A stretch of DNA of 64,000 nt from Desulfitibacter alkalitolerans DSM 16504. Lineage in GTDB: Bacteria; Bacillota; DSM-16504; Desulfitibacterales; Desulfitibacteraceae. The stretch is taken from positions 300,467-364,466 of the forward strand of contig NZ_KK211100.1 of NCBI RefSeq assembly GCF_000620305.1, in the 5' to 3' direction. This document shows, one piece after another, positions 42,221-51,950 of the stretch. Each line of letters begins with the position of its first letter. Within the stretch, counting starts at the first letter, position 1. Under the pieces are notes generated by a model that was given only the letters and a program-made list of their open reading frames with translations, was not told the origin of the DNA and did not search any database. A program made the translations under genes and the position numbers.

Positions 42221-43150
42221 TTATCTCTTGATTTGAGCTAATTCTTGAAGCATCTCATCAGAGGTTCTAATGGTTCTGGCATTTGCCTGATGACCCCTTT
42301 GGGTAACTATCATGTCAGTAAACTCTTCAGCCAGGTCAACATTAGACATCTCCAGGTTTCCTGGAAGCAATGAGCCTTGTCCATGCCTGCCATTTGGACC
42401 GTCATAAAAAGGCACTCCAGAGTTGTTTGTTCTGTTATACATATTCATGCCTATTTTTTCTAATCCCATAGGGTTATTAAACTTTGCAACTGCTATTGGA
42501 GAGGCTATTCCATAATCTATCGGATCTGTTGTATAATCGTTATCCGGGCTAAAACTGCCAATATTCCCCTGGGGATCAATGAATGTTATATACCCCTGGG
42601 CATCTACTGAAACGTTCCTTACGTTACTAATTGGAACCTGCACCAAGCTTAAAGTACCTTCAGCTGTAGGATCAGTTTCATCAGGAACATAGCTTAAGAT
42701 ATATTTCCCTGTAGAGGTGCATACTAAAAATCCTTGTTCATCAAAAGCAAAATTTCCGGCTCTGGTATATGCCACTGTACCTTCATCGTAGGAGTCGTTC
42801 CAGTCTATATTACCAGCTGCATCTCTTTTGGCATCTGCTACCACAAAATATCCATCACCTTGAATCATCAAATCAAAGTTGTTACCAGTTGACATTGCTG
42901 CACCCTGTGTGTGGAGCACGTCAATGGTGCCAAGACTAACCCCTAGACCTACCTGCACAGGGTTCATACCACCAACATTGGCTGTAGGCTGGGAGGCACC
43001 CCTTAGTGTCTGACTCATCATATCTTGAAATACTGTCCTGGATTTTTTGTAGCCTATTGTATTAACATTAGCAATGTTATTACCTATAACATCCATCCTT
43101 AGCTGGTGTGTTCTTAAACCAGCTACTCCAGAATACAACGAACGCATCAT
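42221..43150 (-). CDS. flgE: Flagellar hook protein FlgE (short type)
   Basis: Hook subunit of 309 aa. It has the rod/hook N-terminal motif SLYSGVAGLRTHQLRMDVIGNNIANVNT, a central domain with TGNNFDLMIQGDGYFVV, and the C-terminal VDLAEEFTDMIVTQRGHQANARTIRT. Size fits the short Bacillus-type FlgE. Distinct from FlgG by the NNFDLMIQGDGYF insert and by its place directly after flgD and the small flagellar operon protein. Confidence 0.92.
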   Translation of the reverse strand: MMRSLYSGVAGLRTHQLRMDVIGNNIANVNTIGYKKSRTVFQDMMSQTLRGASQPTANVGGMNPVQVGLGVSLGTIDVLHTQGAAMSTGNNFDLMIQGDGYFVVADAKRDAAGNIDWNDSYDEGTVAYTRAGNFAFDEQGFLVCTSTGKYILSYVPDETDPTAEGTLSLVQVPISNVRNVSVDAQGYITFIDPQGNIGSFSPDNDYTTDPIDYGIASPIAVAKFNNPMGLEKIGMNMYNRTNNSGVPFYDGPNGRHGQGSLLPGNLEMSNVDLAEEFTDMIVTQRGHQANARTIRTSDEMLQELAQIKR

Positions 43151-43257
43151 CTTTAAATCGACCTCACTTTTGAGTTATTTTGGTTTTGTAAACCTGTATC
43201 AATCAGTCAACAGGTTTGAGGCTTCCTCAAGGAGGTCCAGCCCCTTAAATCTAAGCT

Positions 43258-43647
43258 CTAGACAATCACAGCGCTATCAATGTTAGTAAAAACATTTTCC
43301 CTCATTCTTTCACTTTCAACTACCGTAATAACTGTATTGTTTTTCACACTTACAACTAGTGCAGCATTATCAGTTAGAACCAGAGATTCTTTGCTCCCTT
43401 TTTGGGATGCTGCTTTTACAGCTCTTGCTATTTTTTCCAATTGGGACGATTCAAACTGCAAACCACTTTGTACCATTCTTTGCTTGGCATGGGCGCTGAA
43501 CTTTAGTTGATTGTCAACCTGATCCAGTTGAGAAGTGAGTATGTCCTGAAAGGGAATCTTTTCAGTTTTACCTTGTTTAGGAGCCCTGTTGATACTCTGA
43601 CTAACTGGTAGTATAGGCTGCTTATGAATACTAATTTTTTGGGTCAC
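43258..43647 (-). CDS. Flagellar operon protein (TIGR02530 type)
   Basis: A cytoplasmic protein of 129 aa between flgD and flgE, where a short conserved protein of this type is found in Firmicutes. Recognisable are FQDILTSQL, the segment FSAHAKQRMVQSGLQF and the C-terminal ALVVSVKNNTVITVVESERM. Its function is not established; position suggests a role in hook assembly or as a chaperone. It overlaps the flgD stop by 1 bp. Confidence 0.82.
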   Translation of the reverse strand: MTQKISIHKQPILPVSQSINRAPKQGKTEKIPFQDILTSQLDQVDNQLKFSAHAKQRMVQSGLQFESSQLEKIARAVKAASQKGSKESLVLTDNAALVVSVKNNTVITVVESERMRENVFTNIDSAVIV

Positions 43648-44174
43648 TATTCATCAACCCCTTCTGTCCCTTCATCTAAACCTTGATCCCCAGTATCTGG
43701 TTCCCTTGAAAGGCCTCCATTGCTCCTATCTGCTACCCATAATACAAAGGCTGCTGGTATTTCACCTTCTCCAATTACCAGGTGAGGTATTCCTTCCCTT
43801 AATTTGACCTTGGAAACTACTCCATCATAGGCTGTCTCAGTTTTAGGATCTACTGCATGAACAGCTTTTCCTATTAAGGAAACTGCTTCAGAAAGGATAA
43901 CAGATGCAGCCATTTCTCTTTGGTTATACAAAAGCTCCAGCATAACATCATTCATCAATGTTACAGATTCATTCATGTTTTGCAGCTGCTCTAATGAGGA
44001 AAAGGTAGCCATTTGTGCTATAAACTCTTTGTCGTCCATTGGTTCCAATGGGTTCTGATTTCGAAGCTGTGTTACCAGCAAATGTAAAAATTCATCCTTG
44101 CCTAACTCTTTTTTTACTGTTCTGCTTAATTCATTTTGTTGATTTGAATATAAATTGATTCTACTAATGTCCAT
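43647..44174 (-). CDS. flgD: Flagellar hook-capping protein FlgD
   Basis: Hook scaffold that caps the growing hook. The N-terminal signature [24 protein letters not shown] followed by [18 protein letters not shown] is fully conserved. The C-terminal part (about residues 100-175) is short, as in Bacillus YlxG/FlgD, with an acidic tail rich in Asp and Glu. Length 175 aa. Confidence 0.95.
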   Translation of the reverse strand: MDISRINLYSNQQNELSRTVKKELGKDEFLHLLVTQLRNQNPLEPMDDKEFIAQMATFSSLEQLQNMNESVTLMNDVMLELLYNQREMAASVILSEAVSLIGKAVHAVDPKTETAYDGVVSKVKLREGIPHLVIGEGEIPAAFVLWVADRSNGGLSREPDTGDQGLDEGTEGVDE

Positions 44175-44185
44175 TTAATCACCCC

Positions 44186-45490
44186 CTATGCTAGATAGTT
44201 TACACCAGTTATTTGGCCGTTAATATATGCAGTTTCCCCTTGGCTTACATCAATGGCATGGTCACTAATATTTTTAATGGCTAGTCCGTTATATCTCCTG
44301 CTGTTTTCTTGATGTTGTTTCCTTTCATTAAAGGTATCACCTTCTTGCCCCCCAAGGTTTACCCCCAGATATTCCACCTTTATGCCCTGCTCCTGCATGG
44401 CATTTCTGATTTGCTGCATTGCCGAGTTAAGAAGGGTGCCAGCATGGCTTTTGTCTGCTGTAAGGCTTGCTGTGACTAAACCATCACTGTAAGTAAGATT
44501 AACCTTTACCCTGCCTAGAAACTCTGGTTTAAGCTGTATTTCCATGTATGTCTTTCCCTGGTCCACATAAGTTTGGGTTTTTTGAACTATCTGCTGCACA
44601 ACCTGCCATGAGCTGTTATGAAGAGAACTTACCTCAGGTCTGACAGTTGAATTAACTGTAGAAGCCCTGCTAACATCTCCAGTCATGTTCTGGTTAATAG
44701 TCTGGTTTATGTCCTGGGCTATCCTTGAAAAGCTATTATCAGGTATTTTGCTGCACACTTCTCTTTTGGTACTTGGTTCATTACTGCCCATGTTCAACTT
44801 GTGTTCAAACATCTGCCTGCCAGAAGTTTCTACTGATACCGCCTTGACTTTATTGTCTAAAGGTTTTTGAATGTCTCTCATCTTTTCAGGTTCAACTGAT
44901 TGGGGGCTCTTACCCTTGTTTTCTTTCTCATGATGCATTTTCCCTGGATTAACCTCTACAGCTTTCCCACTGGAAGCCTTGTCCACGTTATTCCTAGACA
45001 CCTCCAAGCCTGTTTTCAAGTTCAGGTGCTGCTTGCTGTATCTTTCCTCATTTTTTAACTCAAATTTTTCAATATTAACTGCTGCTTGTATAAAATTAAG
45101 CCTGGTATGGGGCCTTTCAAAATTTAGAAATCCCTTTGCTAGTTCTACTTGAACTGGAAAACCATGAAAATAATTTTCGCCTTCCCCTTTAGGTTCGCCT
45201 GGTTCTTGTCCACTAGCATCCGTTCCATTATCTGCTTCTTCCGCTGTATTCTGGTCTTTTGCAGTAATCTGGTCTTTTGCAGTAATCTGGTCTTTTACAG
45301 TATTGTCCTGAAGATCCTTTTCAAAGTCCTCCTTTGAAACATGCTCATTTTCTGCATGGTCATTTACCTTTGACGAAAGCACCTGGGCAAAATCACCTTT
45401 ATGGGAGTTATCAGCTTTCATAGTGCCAGAAACATTGATGGTTTGTTGTGCTGAAAAAAGATTGTCGATAATAAAGGCCGTGTTCTGCAT
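44186..45490 (-). CDS. fliK: Flagellar hook-length control protein FliK
   Basis: Secreted ruler that triggers the export switch in FlhB. The 434 aa have a low-complexity, charged N-terminal two thirds and a conserved C-terminal domain with LKPEFLGRVKVNLTYSDGLV and AMQEQGIKVEYLGVNLGG, the Flg_hook signature. ATG at 45488-45490 follows AGGAGGTG by 5-7 nt; the start at 45508 lies within that site. An 18-bp tandem repeat (45249-45302) lengthens the N-terminal part. Confidence 0.9.
   Translation of the reverse strand: MQNTAFIIDNLFSAQQTINVSGTMKADNSHKGDFAQVLSSKVNDHAENEHVSKEDFEKDLQDNTVKDQITAKDQITAKDQNTAEEADNGTDASGQEPGEPKGEGENYFHGFPVQVELAKGFLNFERPHTRLNFIQAAVNIEKFELKNEERYSKQHLNLKTGLEVSRNNVDKASSGKAVEVNPGKMHHEKENKGKSPQSVEPEKMRDIQKPLDNKVKAVSVETSGRQMFEHKLNMGSNEPSTKREVCSKIPDNSFSRIAQDINQTINQNMTGDVSRASTVNSTVRPEVSSLHNSSWQVVQQIVQKTQTYVDQGKTYMEIQLKPEFLGRVKVNLTYSDGLVTASLTADKSHAGTLLNSAMQQIRNAMQEQGIKVEYLGVNLGGQEGDTFNERKQHQENSRRYNGLAIKNISDHAIDVSQGETAYINGQITGVNYLA
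45249..45302 (-). repeat. Three tandem copies of an 18-bp unit in fliK
   Basis: The plus-strand unit CTGGTCTTTTGCAGTAAT occurs twice exactly and a third time with two changes. In the protein this gives repeated DQITAK units. In-frame gain or loss would change the length of the FliK ruler. Confidence 0.85.
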
Positions 45491-45518
45491 TTTCTCACCT
45501 CCTTTCAATGTCTAATTT

Positions 45519-45959
45519 CTATTTATGATTATTTTCTTTGAGGTACTTGTTTAGGGCTATTTCATTTAGCTCAATTAATTCCTTGCGTTCTAATTCATTG
45601 TAATATGTAGCTTCCTGTTTAAACTTTAGCTTTTCTATTACCTTTCTATCCCTCATAGCCTCAACAACTTCCTTGCGGCATCTATCAACATTGCAGGAGG
45701 CCTTTTCAACTGCAACAGTCTGCTCATCAATTACATGATCTAAATACTCCATATATGCCAGTTGATGTCCAAACTGCAAAATGTTGACTTTGGCTTTAGG
45801 ATTTTTGCTGCTGCAGATCTTATATTGGCTTTGTGTTTCTGACAGCTCCTCTTCTAAAACCCTTCTCCTATCCTGTAAATCAGCCAGTCTTTCCTTTTTC
45901 TTTTCTTCTATGCTTTCTTTGTAGGTTAATAATCTTTGTAATGGAAATTGAAAACCCAT
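45519..45959 (-). CDS. fliJ: Flagellar export protein FliJ
   Basis: A coiled-coil protein of 146 aa that links the FliI ATPase to the FlhA gate. It begins GFQFPLQRLLTYKESIEEKKK, the family start, and is helical throughout with heptads in the N- and C-terminal thirds. Lies 25 bp after fliI, ahead of fliK. Confidence 0.9.
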   Translation of the reverse strand: MGFQFPLQRLLTYKESIEEKKKERLADLQDRRRVLEEELSETQSQYKICSSKNPKAKVNILQFGHQLAYMEYLDHVIDEQTVAVEKASCNVDRCRKEVVEAMRDRKVIEKLKFKQEATYYNELERKELIELNEIALNKYLKENNHK

Positions 45960-45984
45960 CTAATTGCTCCCCTTATTTAGATTT

Positions 45985-47307
45985 TTACTGACTAATTACC
46001 TCTGTCATTAAACTTACTGTCTCATTATAGGGGTATACCTCATTAATTCCCTGGCAAAGAAGTTGATTAATATTGTCATTAAGAAGTATGGCTCTGTCTA
46101 TTTTGGGGTTACTTCCTTTAACATAAGCACCTATACTGATAAGATCTTCATTCTGTTTGTAGACTGCCAGGTTAGTTTTTATCTCACTTGCAATTGTTTG
46201 CTGTGCAGCATTTGTAATATTGACCATGAGACGACTAACACTATTTAAAATATCAATGGCAGGAAAATGATTGCGTGCTGCCAATTCTCTAGAAAGTATA
46301 ATATGACCATCTAATATACCTCTCACAGCGTCAGCTATAGGCTCATTAAAATCATCTCCATCTACCAGTACATTATAAAGGGCAGTTATGGAGCCTTTTT
46401 TTGTATTGCCTGCCCTCTCCAGAAGCTTTGGCAAAAGTGCAAATACTGATGGGGTATAACCCTTGGTTGTTGGTGGTTCACCAACTGCTAATCCCACCTC
46501 CCTCTGAGCCATGGCAAATCTAGTAACAGAATCCATCATGAGCATAACTTTATTACCCTGGTCCCTAAAATACTCTGCAATGGCATGGACCACAAAGGAA
46601 CCTTTAATTCTCAGCAAAGCAGGCTGATCTGAAGTTACTACTACAACTACAGACCTGCGCAAGCCTTCCTCACCAAGATCATTTTCTATAAACTCCAGCA
46701 CCTCCCTTCCCCTTTCACCTATTAAGCCAATAACATTTATATCTGCAGAGCTCTTCTTGGCGATCATACCCATGAGAGTACTCTTGCCTACACCACTTCC
46801 TGAAAAAATGCCAAGCCTCTGGCCTTCACCAAAGGTTAGAAAACCATCTATTGCTTTAATGCCTGTTGTTAGAATGTCCTTAATAGGTTTCCTGTCTAAT
46901 GGATTTGGTGGCCTAGCAATAACAGGATAAAAATCATTTAATCCCTTTAACGAGCTGCTATCTAATGGATTTCCAAGTCCATCCAGCACCTTGCCTAAAA
47001 GGCCGCTTCCAACTCCTATCCTATGGGTTTTTCCAGAGGAATACACCCTGCATCCAGGGGAAATTCCCTTCAAGTCACCCAACGACATTAATAGGGTAAA
47101 CTGGTCCTTAAAACCAACCACCTCTGTTAGCACATCCTCATCATGCACCCTCACTCTACAAATCTCTCCAATAAAGGCCCTGATGCCTTTAACCTCTATA
47201 GTCAATCCAACGACCCTGGCAACCTTACCAATGTATCGATAAAGAACAACTTCAGGAATTCTATCAAAGTACTTTTGTAGATTAACTGCACTTGTCAAAT
47301 CATTCAT
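45985..47307 (-). CDS. fliI: Flagellum-specific ATP synthase FliI
   Basis: Hexameric ATPase of the export apparatus, related to F1-beta. The 440 aa have Walker A GSGVGKST at 170-177, Walker B VMLMMDSVTRFAMAQREV near 255, and the GEPPTTKGYTPSVF segment near 276. Overlaps the end of fliH by 8 bp. Confidence 0.97.
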   Translation of the reverse strand: MNDLTSAVNLQKYFDRIPEVVLYRYIGKVARVVGLTIEVKGIRAFIGEICRVRVHDEDVLTEVVGFKDQFTLLMSLGDLKGISPGCRVYSSGKTHRIGVGSGLLGKVLDGLGNPLDSSSLKGLNDFYPVIARPPNPLDRKPIKDILTTGIKAIDGFLTFGEGQRLGIFSGSGVGKSTLMGMIAKKSSADINVIGLIGERGREVLEFIENDLGEEGLRRSVVVVVTSDQPALLRIKGSFVVHAIAEYFRDQGNKVMLMMDSVTRFAMAQREVGLAVGEPPTTKGYTPSVFALLPKLLERAGNTKKGSITALYNVLVDGDDFNEPIADAVRGILDGHIILSRELAARNHFPAIDILNSVSRLMVNITNAAQQTIASEIKTNLAVYKQNEDLISIGAYVKGSNPKIDRAILLNDNINQLLCQGINEVYPYNETVSLMTEVISQ

Positions 47308-47998
47308 CTCCTAATATGGCAATACCCATGTTTTCAAGTTGGGTCATTAGTCCTGCATCTAACAAACCATTCTCACTTTCAATGATGCAGCTGCCCTGGG
47401 ACAATCCACCATCATCAATTATATATACCCTGCAGTAGTCACCTAAGACTTCCTGCAGTTCTATCTTTCGTTGTCTTAATATGTACCCATCCTCAGGGTT
47501 AACAAATACAGTAATCTGATCTGCTTGTCTAAACTGACCACAGGCCTCCTTCACAATATGAACAATTGTTTCTGGGGCCATAGAAAGCTGCGTTGTAACA
47601 ATTCTTTCTGCTATTGATATAGAAAGCTTTTTCAGGTCCTCTTCCACATCCAATATGATTTTTTCTCTTAATTCATATACTGCCTGAAGGACCTTTTTTA
47701 TTTCCTCATATCTTGCTAGTGCCTCTACCCTGGCCTCTGCAATTCCTTCCTTGTAGCCATGTTGATGACCTAGCCTATATCCTTCATCCAGCTTAGTCTT
47801 TAGCTGCTCGTCTGCGCTGTTAATTATCTCTTGTGCTTTATTTTTTGCCTCATTCAAGATTTCTTCAGCCTTTTTTTCAGCAGCTTTAATTAATGAATCT
47901 GATGCTAAAGCCTGTTGCTCATAGGCAGATTCTTTTTCCGAGCTGCAATAAATTAGTATTTCATCATTTATATCGGGCGTCTTAAGTAGTTTAGACAA
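47300..47998 (-). CDS. fliH: Flagellar assembly protein FliH
   Basis: Peripheral stalk-like regulator of FliI. The 232 aa contain a long Ala/Glu/Lys-rich coiled coil (about residues 28-75), a GYRLGHQHGYKEGIAEAR segment with the GxxxG pattern of FliH, and a C-terminal domain that binds FliI. TTG at 47996-47998 with GGAGAGG 9 nt before it is a likely start; GTG 48016 and ATG 48007 are alternatives and would overlap fliG further. Confidence 0.9.
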   Translation of the reverse strand: MSKLLKTPDINDEILIYCSSEKESAYEQQALASDSLIKAAEKKAEEILNEAKNKAQEIINSADEQLKTKLDEGYRLGHQHGYKEGIAEARVEALARYEEIKKVLQAVYELREKIILDVEEDLKKLSISIAERIVTTQLSMAPETIVHIVKEACGQFRQADQITVFVNPEDGYILRQRKIELQEVLGDYCRVYIIDDGGLSQGSCIIESENGLLDAGLMTQLENMGIAILGDE

Positions 47999-49001
47999 CG
48001 ATAGCATCCTCTCCACCGCGGGATATTATTATTTCTCCTGCTTCATCCAGTCTTCTAATAACCTGGACAATTTTCTGCTGTGCTTCTTCAACTTCCCTTA
48101 ACCTTACGGGTCCTAGCATTTCTATATCCTCGGAAAGCATTTCTCCTGCTCTCTTTGACAGGTTCTTAAGTATTCTGTCAGTAACCTCTGAGCTCGAACC
48201 CTTAAGAGCATAAGCCAAATCTTTAAAGTCAATTTCTCTAAGAACCCTACGGATTGATTGATCATCAAGGGTAATAATATCTTCAAACACGAACATCCTT
48301 TTACGGATCTCTTCAACCAGTTCCTGATCCTCTCTCTCAAGCTCTTCCAATATACTTTTTTCAGTACCCCTATCAACTCTGTTAAGAATATCCACTAAGG
48401 TATCAATACCACCTGCGACAGTAAAGTCTTGATTTACCACAGAGGAAAGCTTTTTCTCCAATACACTTTCTACCTCCTTTAATATCTCTGGCGAGGTTCT
48501 TTCCATTGTAGCTATTCTTCTAGTAATGTCTGTTTGCATTTCCTCTGGAAGCGAACTCAAAACTATTGCAGCCTGTTCGGGCTGTAGGTAGGAAAGTATT
48601 AGTGAAATGGTTTGGGGATGTTCATTATTGATAAAATTAACAAGTTGTTTGGGATCCGTTTTTCTAAGAAGATTAAAAGGCTTTATCCTTGATGCCTCTG
48701 TCAACCTTTTTATCAATTCGGAAGCCTTCTGAGGTCCAAGGGCTTTTTCTAGCACTTCTCTAGCATACTTTATGCCACCAGAGGCTATGTAGGTCTGGGC
48801 CTCATGAAGAACTAAAAATTCTTCAAAAATCTTTTTCTTTAATTCAGGATCAACAGTAGTTATATTTGCAATCTCAGAACTAATCCTCTCTATATCCTCT
48901 TCTCTAAAGTTCTTAAGTACCTTGGCAGATACTTCTGGTCCAAGGGCAATAAGCAATATCGCAATCTTCTTTATTCCTGTCAGTCTACTTTCCTTGCTCA
49001 C
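47991..49001 (-). CDS. fliG: Flagellar motor switch protein FliG
   Basis: C-ring protein that couples the stator to rotation. The 336 aa have the three armadillo-like domains: N-terminal (KKIAILLIALGPEVSAKVLKN), middle with EHPQTISLILSYLQPEQAA near 125, and C-terminal with the charged motor helix RRVLREIDFKDLAYALKGSS near 245. GTG at 48999-49001 with AGGTG 6 nt upstream is chosen over the GTG at 49010. Confidence 0.96.
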   Translation of the reverse strand: MSKESRLTGIKKIAILLIALGPEVSAKVLKNFREEDIERISSEIANITTVDPELKKKIFEEFLVLHEAQTYIASGGIKYAREVLEKALGPQKASELIKRLTEASRIKPFNLLRKTDPKQLVNFINNEHPQTISLILSYLQPEQAAIVLSSLPEEMQTDITRRIATMERTSPEILKEVESVLEKKLSSVVNQDFTVAGGIDTLVDILNRVDRGTEKSILEELEREDQELVEEIRKRMFVFEDIITLDDQSIRRVLREIDFKDLAYALKGSSSEVTDRILKNLSKRAGEMLSEDIEMLGPVRLREVEEAQQKIVQVIRRLDEAGEIIISRGGEDAIVV

Positions 49002-49033
49002 ATAATACACCTACCCTAAACTCACAGTATAAT

Positions 49034-50563
49034 TTAGTCTTCCATAAGCCACTGCTTCAATAATGCAGCTGTTTCTTCTGGTTTTTCCTTGGCCACTTTT
49101 TGTACTTTTTCCTGTTTTTTTACTGCTTCATCCTTTGGTTTAGGAGGTTCAATCTCTTCTTCCATCTGTGCTATAGGAATTGGCCTTTCCATAACCGGCT
49201 CTCTTTTAAAGGCTTCTCCAAGGCTTCTAATAATTATTAAAAGTAATATAAATCCCAAAATTATTGCTAAGGCCTTAAAACCCCAGCTTATATATATTTT
49301 AATTTGTTCCTCTTTCTTTTCTTGTAAGGCCATCATAGCCATCTGAGCTTCGGATTCCTGCAATGCTCTTTTATCAAACTCCATGCTCATTACTGCAATC
49401 TGGTCTCCCCTCTCTGGATTAAACCCTATTGCTGCAGCTACAACTTGTCGAATTGATTCAACCATTTCATCTGTTAGTGTACCGTCAATAGCTACAGCAG
49501 TTGATAGAGAAACAAGCCTTCCCGGAGCATAGACTACTGTCTCTTGAAGCTGATCTAGTTCATAGTTGGTTATTCTTTCGGAAATACTGCTACCACTATC
49601 CCCACTCTCTAATTCAGGATATATGGTGCCTAAATCCTGAAGATTATCCTGGCCTACAACCCCACCTTGCGTACGATTGACATGCTGCTCATCAATAGTT
49701 TGTTCACTTCGAATGTGGGATTGTCCGAATTCAATTCTTGTAACCTCCCGATGATCATAATCCAGGTCGGCATTGACCATGGTAACTGACTTACCACTGC
49801 CCAGCATTTGTTGTAAAAGAGCCTGAACTCTCTGCTCTAAATCCTTTTCGAACTTTCTTTTTTGTTCAAACTGTTTACCCTGGGAAACTATTATACCTCC
49901 CCCATCATCAAAAAGACCCTCGCTTAAAATAACACCCTGGGTATCAATAACGTGAACATTTTTGGGGTCCAGCTTATCCACACTTCCGGCAACCAAGTTT
50001 ATAATTGCCATTACCTGATCCGGACGCAGGCTAGACATTGGAGCAAGCTTAACTACTATAGAGGCAGTAGCCTGCCCCTGTTCCTTTATAAATAAACTCT
50101 GCTCAGGAATAACTAAATGGACCCTGGCTTGTTCAACTGCTTCAAGCTGGATAATTGTTCGTCTAAGCTCTTCCTGTAATGCTCTTTGATAATTAAGCTG
50201 TCTTTCAAAATCAGTAATTCCCAGTTTACTCTGGTCAAATAATTCAAAGCCAGTACCTCCAGAAGCAAATACACCCGAGGCAGCAAGCTGCAGTCGCAGA
50301 TCATAAACCTGATTTGCAGGAACCAAGATAGCAGTGCCTTGATTAGCTAGTTTGTATGGGAGACCCATCTCTTGAAGCCTGGCAACAACTTCTCCTGCTG
50401 CATTAGGTTCCATGCCCGTAAAAAGCTCAGCATACTCAACCTTTGTGAACCACTGTACAAAAAAAACAGCAGAAAGAAGCACTGCCACGGTCATAACAAT
50501 CAAGATGGTCCTTTGATTCTTGGTCAAGGCTTCCCACTTTTCCCTAATAACTGATAAATTCAT
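49034..50563 (-). CDS. fliF: Flagellar MS-ring protein FliF
   Basis: Forms the membrane ring on which the flagellum assembles. The 509 aa have two membrane helices (about 20-40 and 430-450) flanking the periplasm-side ring domains with YAELFTGMEPNAAGEVVARL and GVFASGGTGFELFD. The C-terminal tail ends in EETAALLKQWLMED, the FliG-binding peptide. The start is uncertain: ATG 50563 gives the usual N-terminus but a weak binding site, and TTG 50575 abuts a GGTGGGGG run. Confidence 0.95.
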   Translation of the reverse strand: MNLSVIREKWEALTKNQRTILIVMTVAVLLSAVFFVQWFTKVEYAELFTGMEPNAAGEVVARLQEMGLPYKLANQGTAILVPANQVYDLRLQLAASGVFASGGTGFELFDQSKLGITDFERQLNYQRALQEELRRTIIQLEAVEQARVHLVIPEQSLFIKEQGQATASIVVKLAPMSSLRPDQVMAIINLVAGSVDKLDPKNVHVIDTQGVILSEGLFDDGGGIIVSQGKQFEQKRKFEKDLEQRVQALLQQMLGSGKSVTMVNADLDYDHREVTRIEFGQSHIRSEQTIDEQHVNRTQGGVVGQDNLQDLGTIYPELESGDSGSSISERITNYELDQLQETVVYAPGRLVSLSTAVAIDGTLTDEMVESIRQVVAAAIGFNPERGDQIAVMSMEFDKRALQESEAQMAMMALQEKKEEQIKIYISWGFKALAIILGFILLLIIIRSLGEAFKREPVMERPIPIAQMEEEIEPPKPKDEAVKKQEKVQKVAKEKPEETAALLKQWLMED

Positions 50564-50631
50564 TTGCCATCTCAACCCCCACCAATTCTACATTACTAAC
50601 GAATAAATATAATACAATGAAATAAAAATTA

Positions 50632-50928
50632 CTAAATTTGCATTTTGCTTAACTCTTGGTAAGCCTCAACAAGTTTATTTCTAATCTGCAGGGTAAGCTG
50701 CATTGCAATCTCTGCCTTTTCAGTTGCTATCATAACCTGATGCAGCTCCACATCATCACCTACTATCATTTTTTTCGTTAAGTTATCAGCCTCTATTTGG
50801 AGTTCATTTGCTTTATTAAGGCTGTTTTTTAAAAAAGCTGAAAAGCTATCTTGCGATTCTTTAGATTTAATGTTTTCTGCCATGCGAGGCAGATTTAGAG
50901 GTTGTACCTGAAATAGTGATACTCTCAT
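50632..50928 (-). CDS. fliE: Flagellar hook-basal body protein FliE
   Basis: Small rod-junction protein of 98 aa. The family pattern is clear: SFSAFLKNSLNKANELQIEADNLTKKMIVGDD then LHQVMIATEKAEIAMQL, ending with a LRNKLVEAYQELSKMQI helix. Directly after flgC and before fliF, its conserved place. Confidence 0.95.
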   Translation of the reverse strand: MRVSLFQVQPLNLPRMAENIKSKESQDSFSAFLKNSLNKANELQIEADNLTKKMIVGDDVELHQVMIATEKAEIAMQLTLQIRNKLVEAYQELSKMQI

Positions 50929-50936
50929 TTAATCCC

Positions 50937-51365
50937 TTAGCCCCTTCCTATTTCCAAGGCCTTTAAAGCCATAGTTTTAGTAGCATTTAAAACCGTAACA
51001 TTGGCCTCATATGCTCTAGTTGCTGTTATCATATCAGCCATCTCTACTGCTAAATCAACATTGGGCATTGCAACAAATCCCTTTTCATTTGCATCTGGGT
51101 GACTGGGATTATAGACCATTCGCGGCGGAGACTGATCTCTAACAATTGCCGCAGCTTCTACACCCTTATTTATAAATTTCCTGCCATTATTAGTCATTTC
51201 TCTAACTAACTTTTCTTTAAAAACTACTGCTCTTTTTTGATATGGCCCACCATCAGAAGTTCTAGTGGTACTTGCATTTGCAATATTGTTGGCTACAACA
51301 TCTAATCTGAGTCTTTCGGCTGTAAGTCCACTTGCACTTGTGTTTAAGGTATTAAACAATTTCAT
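50937..51365 (-). CDS. flgC: Flagellar basal-body rod protein FlgC
   Basis: Proximal rod protein of 142 aa. Contains NTLNTSASGLTAERLRLDVVANNIANASTTR at the N-terminus and a C-terminal VDLAVEMADMITATRAYEANV helix, both diagnostic for FlgC. Lies 2 bp after flgB. Confidence 0.96.
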   Translation of the reverse strand: MKLFNTLNTSASGLTAERLRLDVVANNIANASTTRTSDGGPYQKRAVVFKEKLVREMTNNGRKFINKGVEAAAIVRDQSPPRMVYNPSHPDANEKGFVAMPNVDLAVEMADMITATRAYEANVTVLNATKTMALKALEIGRG

Positions 51366-51367
51366 GC

Positions 51368-51778
51368 TTACCTTCTCCCTTCAGAAATTGTATGCTTCAG
51401 TATGCCTATTCTTTTATTCAACTGGGATATAAGGCTATTATAATATATTGAATTTGCGGCCATTTTGGTCATTTCCTGATCCAAGTCAACATTATTATTA
51501 TCAGGTCTCATGCTTTGGGAATCATTTTGAAGAACTCTTGGTTTAATTTCTAAAAGGGCAGGATATTTATGAATATGTTCAGGATGGGTCCTTGTCAAAC
51601 CAACACTACCAGACTTTTTTAATGCAACCCTTAACTCATTTTCAAAGCTAACCTCTTTCCTCTTATAACCTGGTGTGTTAACATTGGCAATATTGTTAGC
51701 TATGGCACTCTGCCTGACTGAAGAACCATCCAGGGCTTTTTGCAAGGCAATCATAACATCACTTCTTAACACATTCAT
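51368..51778 (-). CDS. flgB: Flagellar basal-body rod protein FlgB
   Basis: Proximal rod protein of 136 aa and first gene of the large flagellar operon. N-terminal QSAIANNIANVNTPGYKRKEV and C-terminal NNVDLDQEMTKMAANSIYYN are typical. The ATG has TAGGAGG about 5 nt upstream. A leader of over 300 nt with a c-di-GMP riboswitch precedes it. Confidence 0.96.
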   Translation of the reverse strand: MNVLRSDVMIALQKALDGSSVRQSAIANNIANVNTPGYKRKEVSFENELRVALKKSGSVGLTRTHPEHIHKYPALLEIKPRVLQNDSQSMRPDNNNVDLDQEMTKMAANSIYYNSLISQLNKRIGILKHTISEGRR

Positions 51779-51904
51779 AAAGGCCTCCTATAAAGCAGTT
51801 AGCAAACTGCAAAGTGTTAATCTAAACACTAAAAACCATTTATACCCAATAAGATAGATTCAACAGAATAACCAAATATCCTGCAAAATTTGACATGTTT
51901 TTTG

Positions 51905-51929
51905 TAAAAAATCGGCATTTAAAAAATGC
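51905..51929 (-). terminator. Second terminator-like hairpin in the flgB leader
   Basis: On the minus strand GCATTT-TTT-AAATGC (51929-51915) is followed by CG and ATTTTTT. It lies about 25 nt beyond the riboswitch terminator. The AU-rich stem is weak, but the U run is good. Confidence 0.5.
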
Positions 51930-51950
51930 TAATTACTGACAACTGTTCTA

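Noticed and set aside
43151-43257. Coding-like stretch of about 20 codons between flgE and the TIGR02530-type gene
   Set aside because: No start codon or binding site, and it ends quickly; probably chance or an old C-terminal extension.
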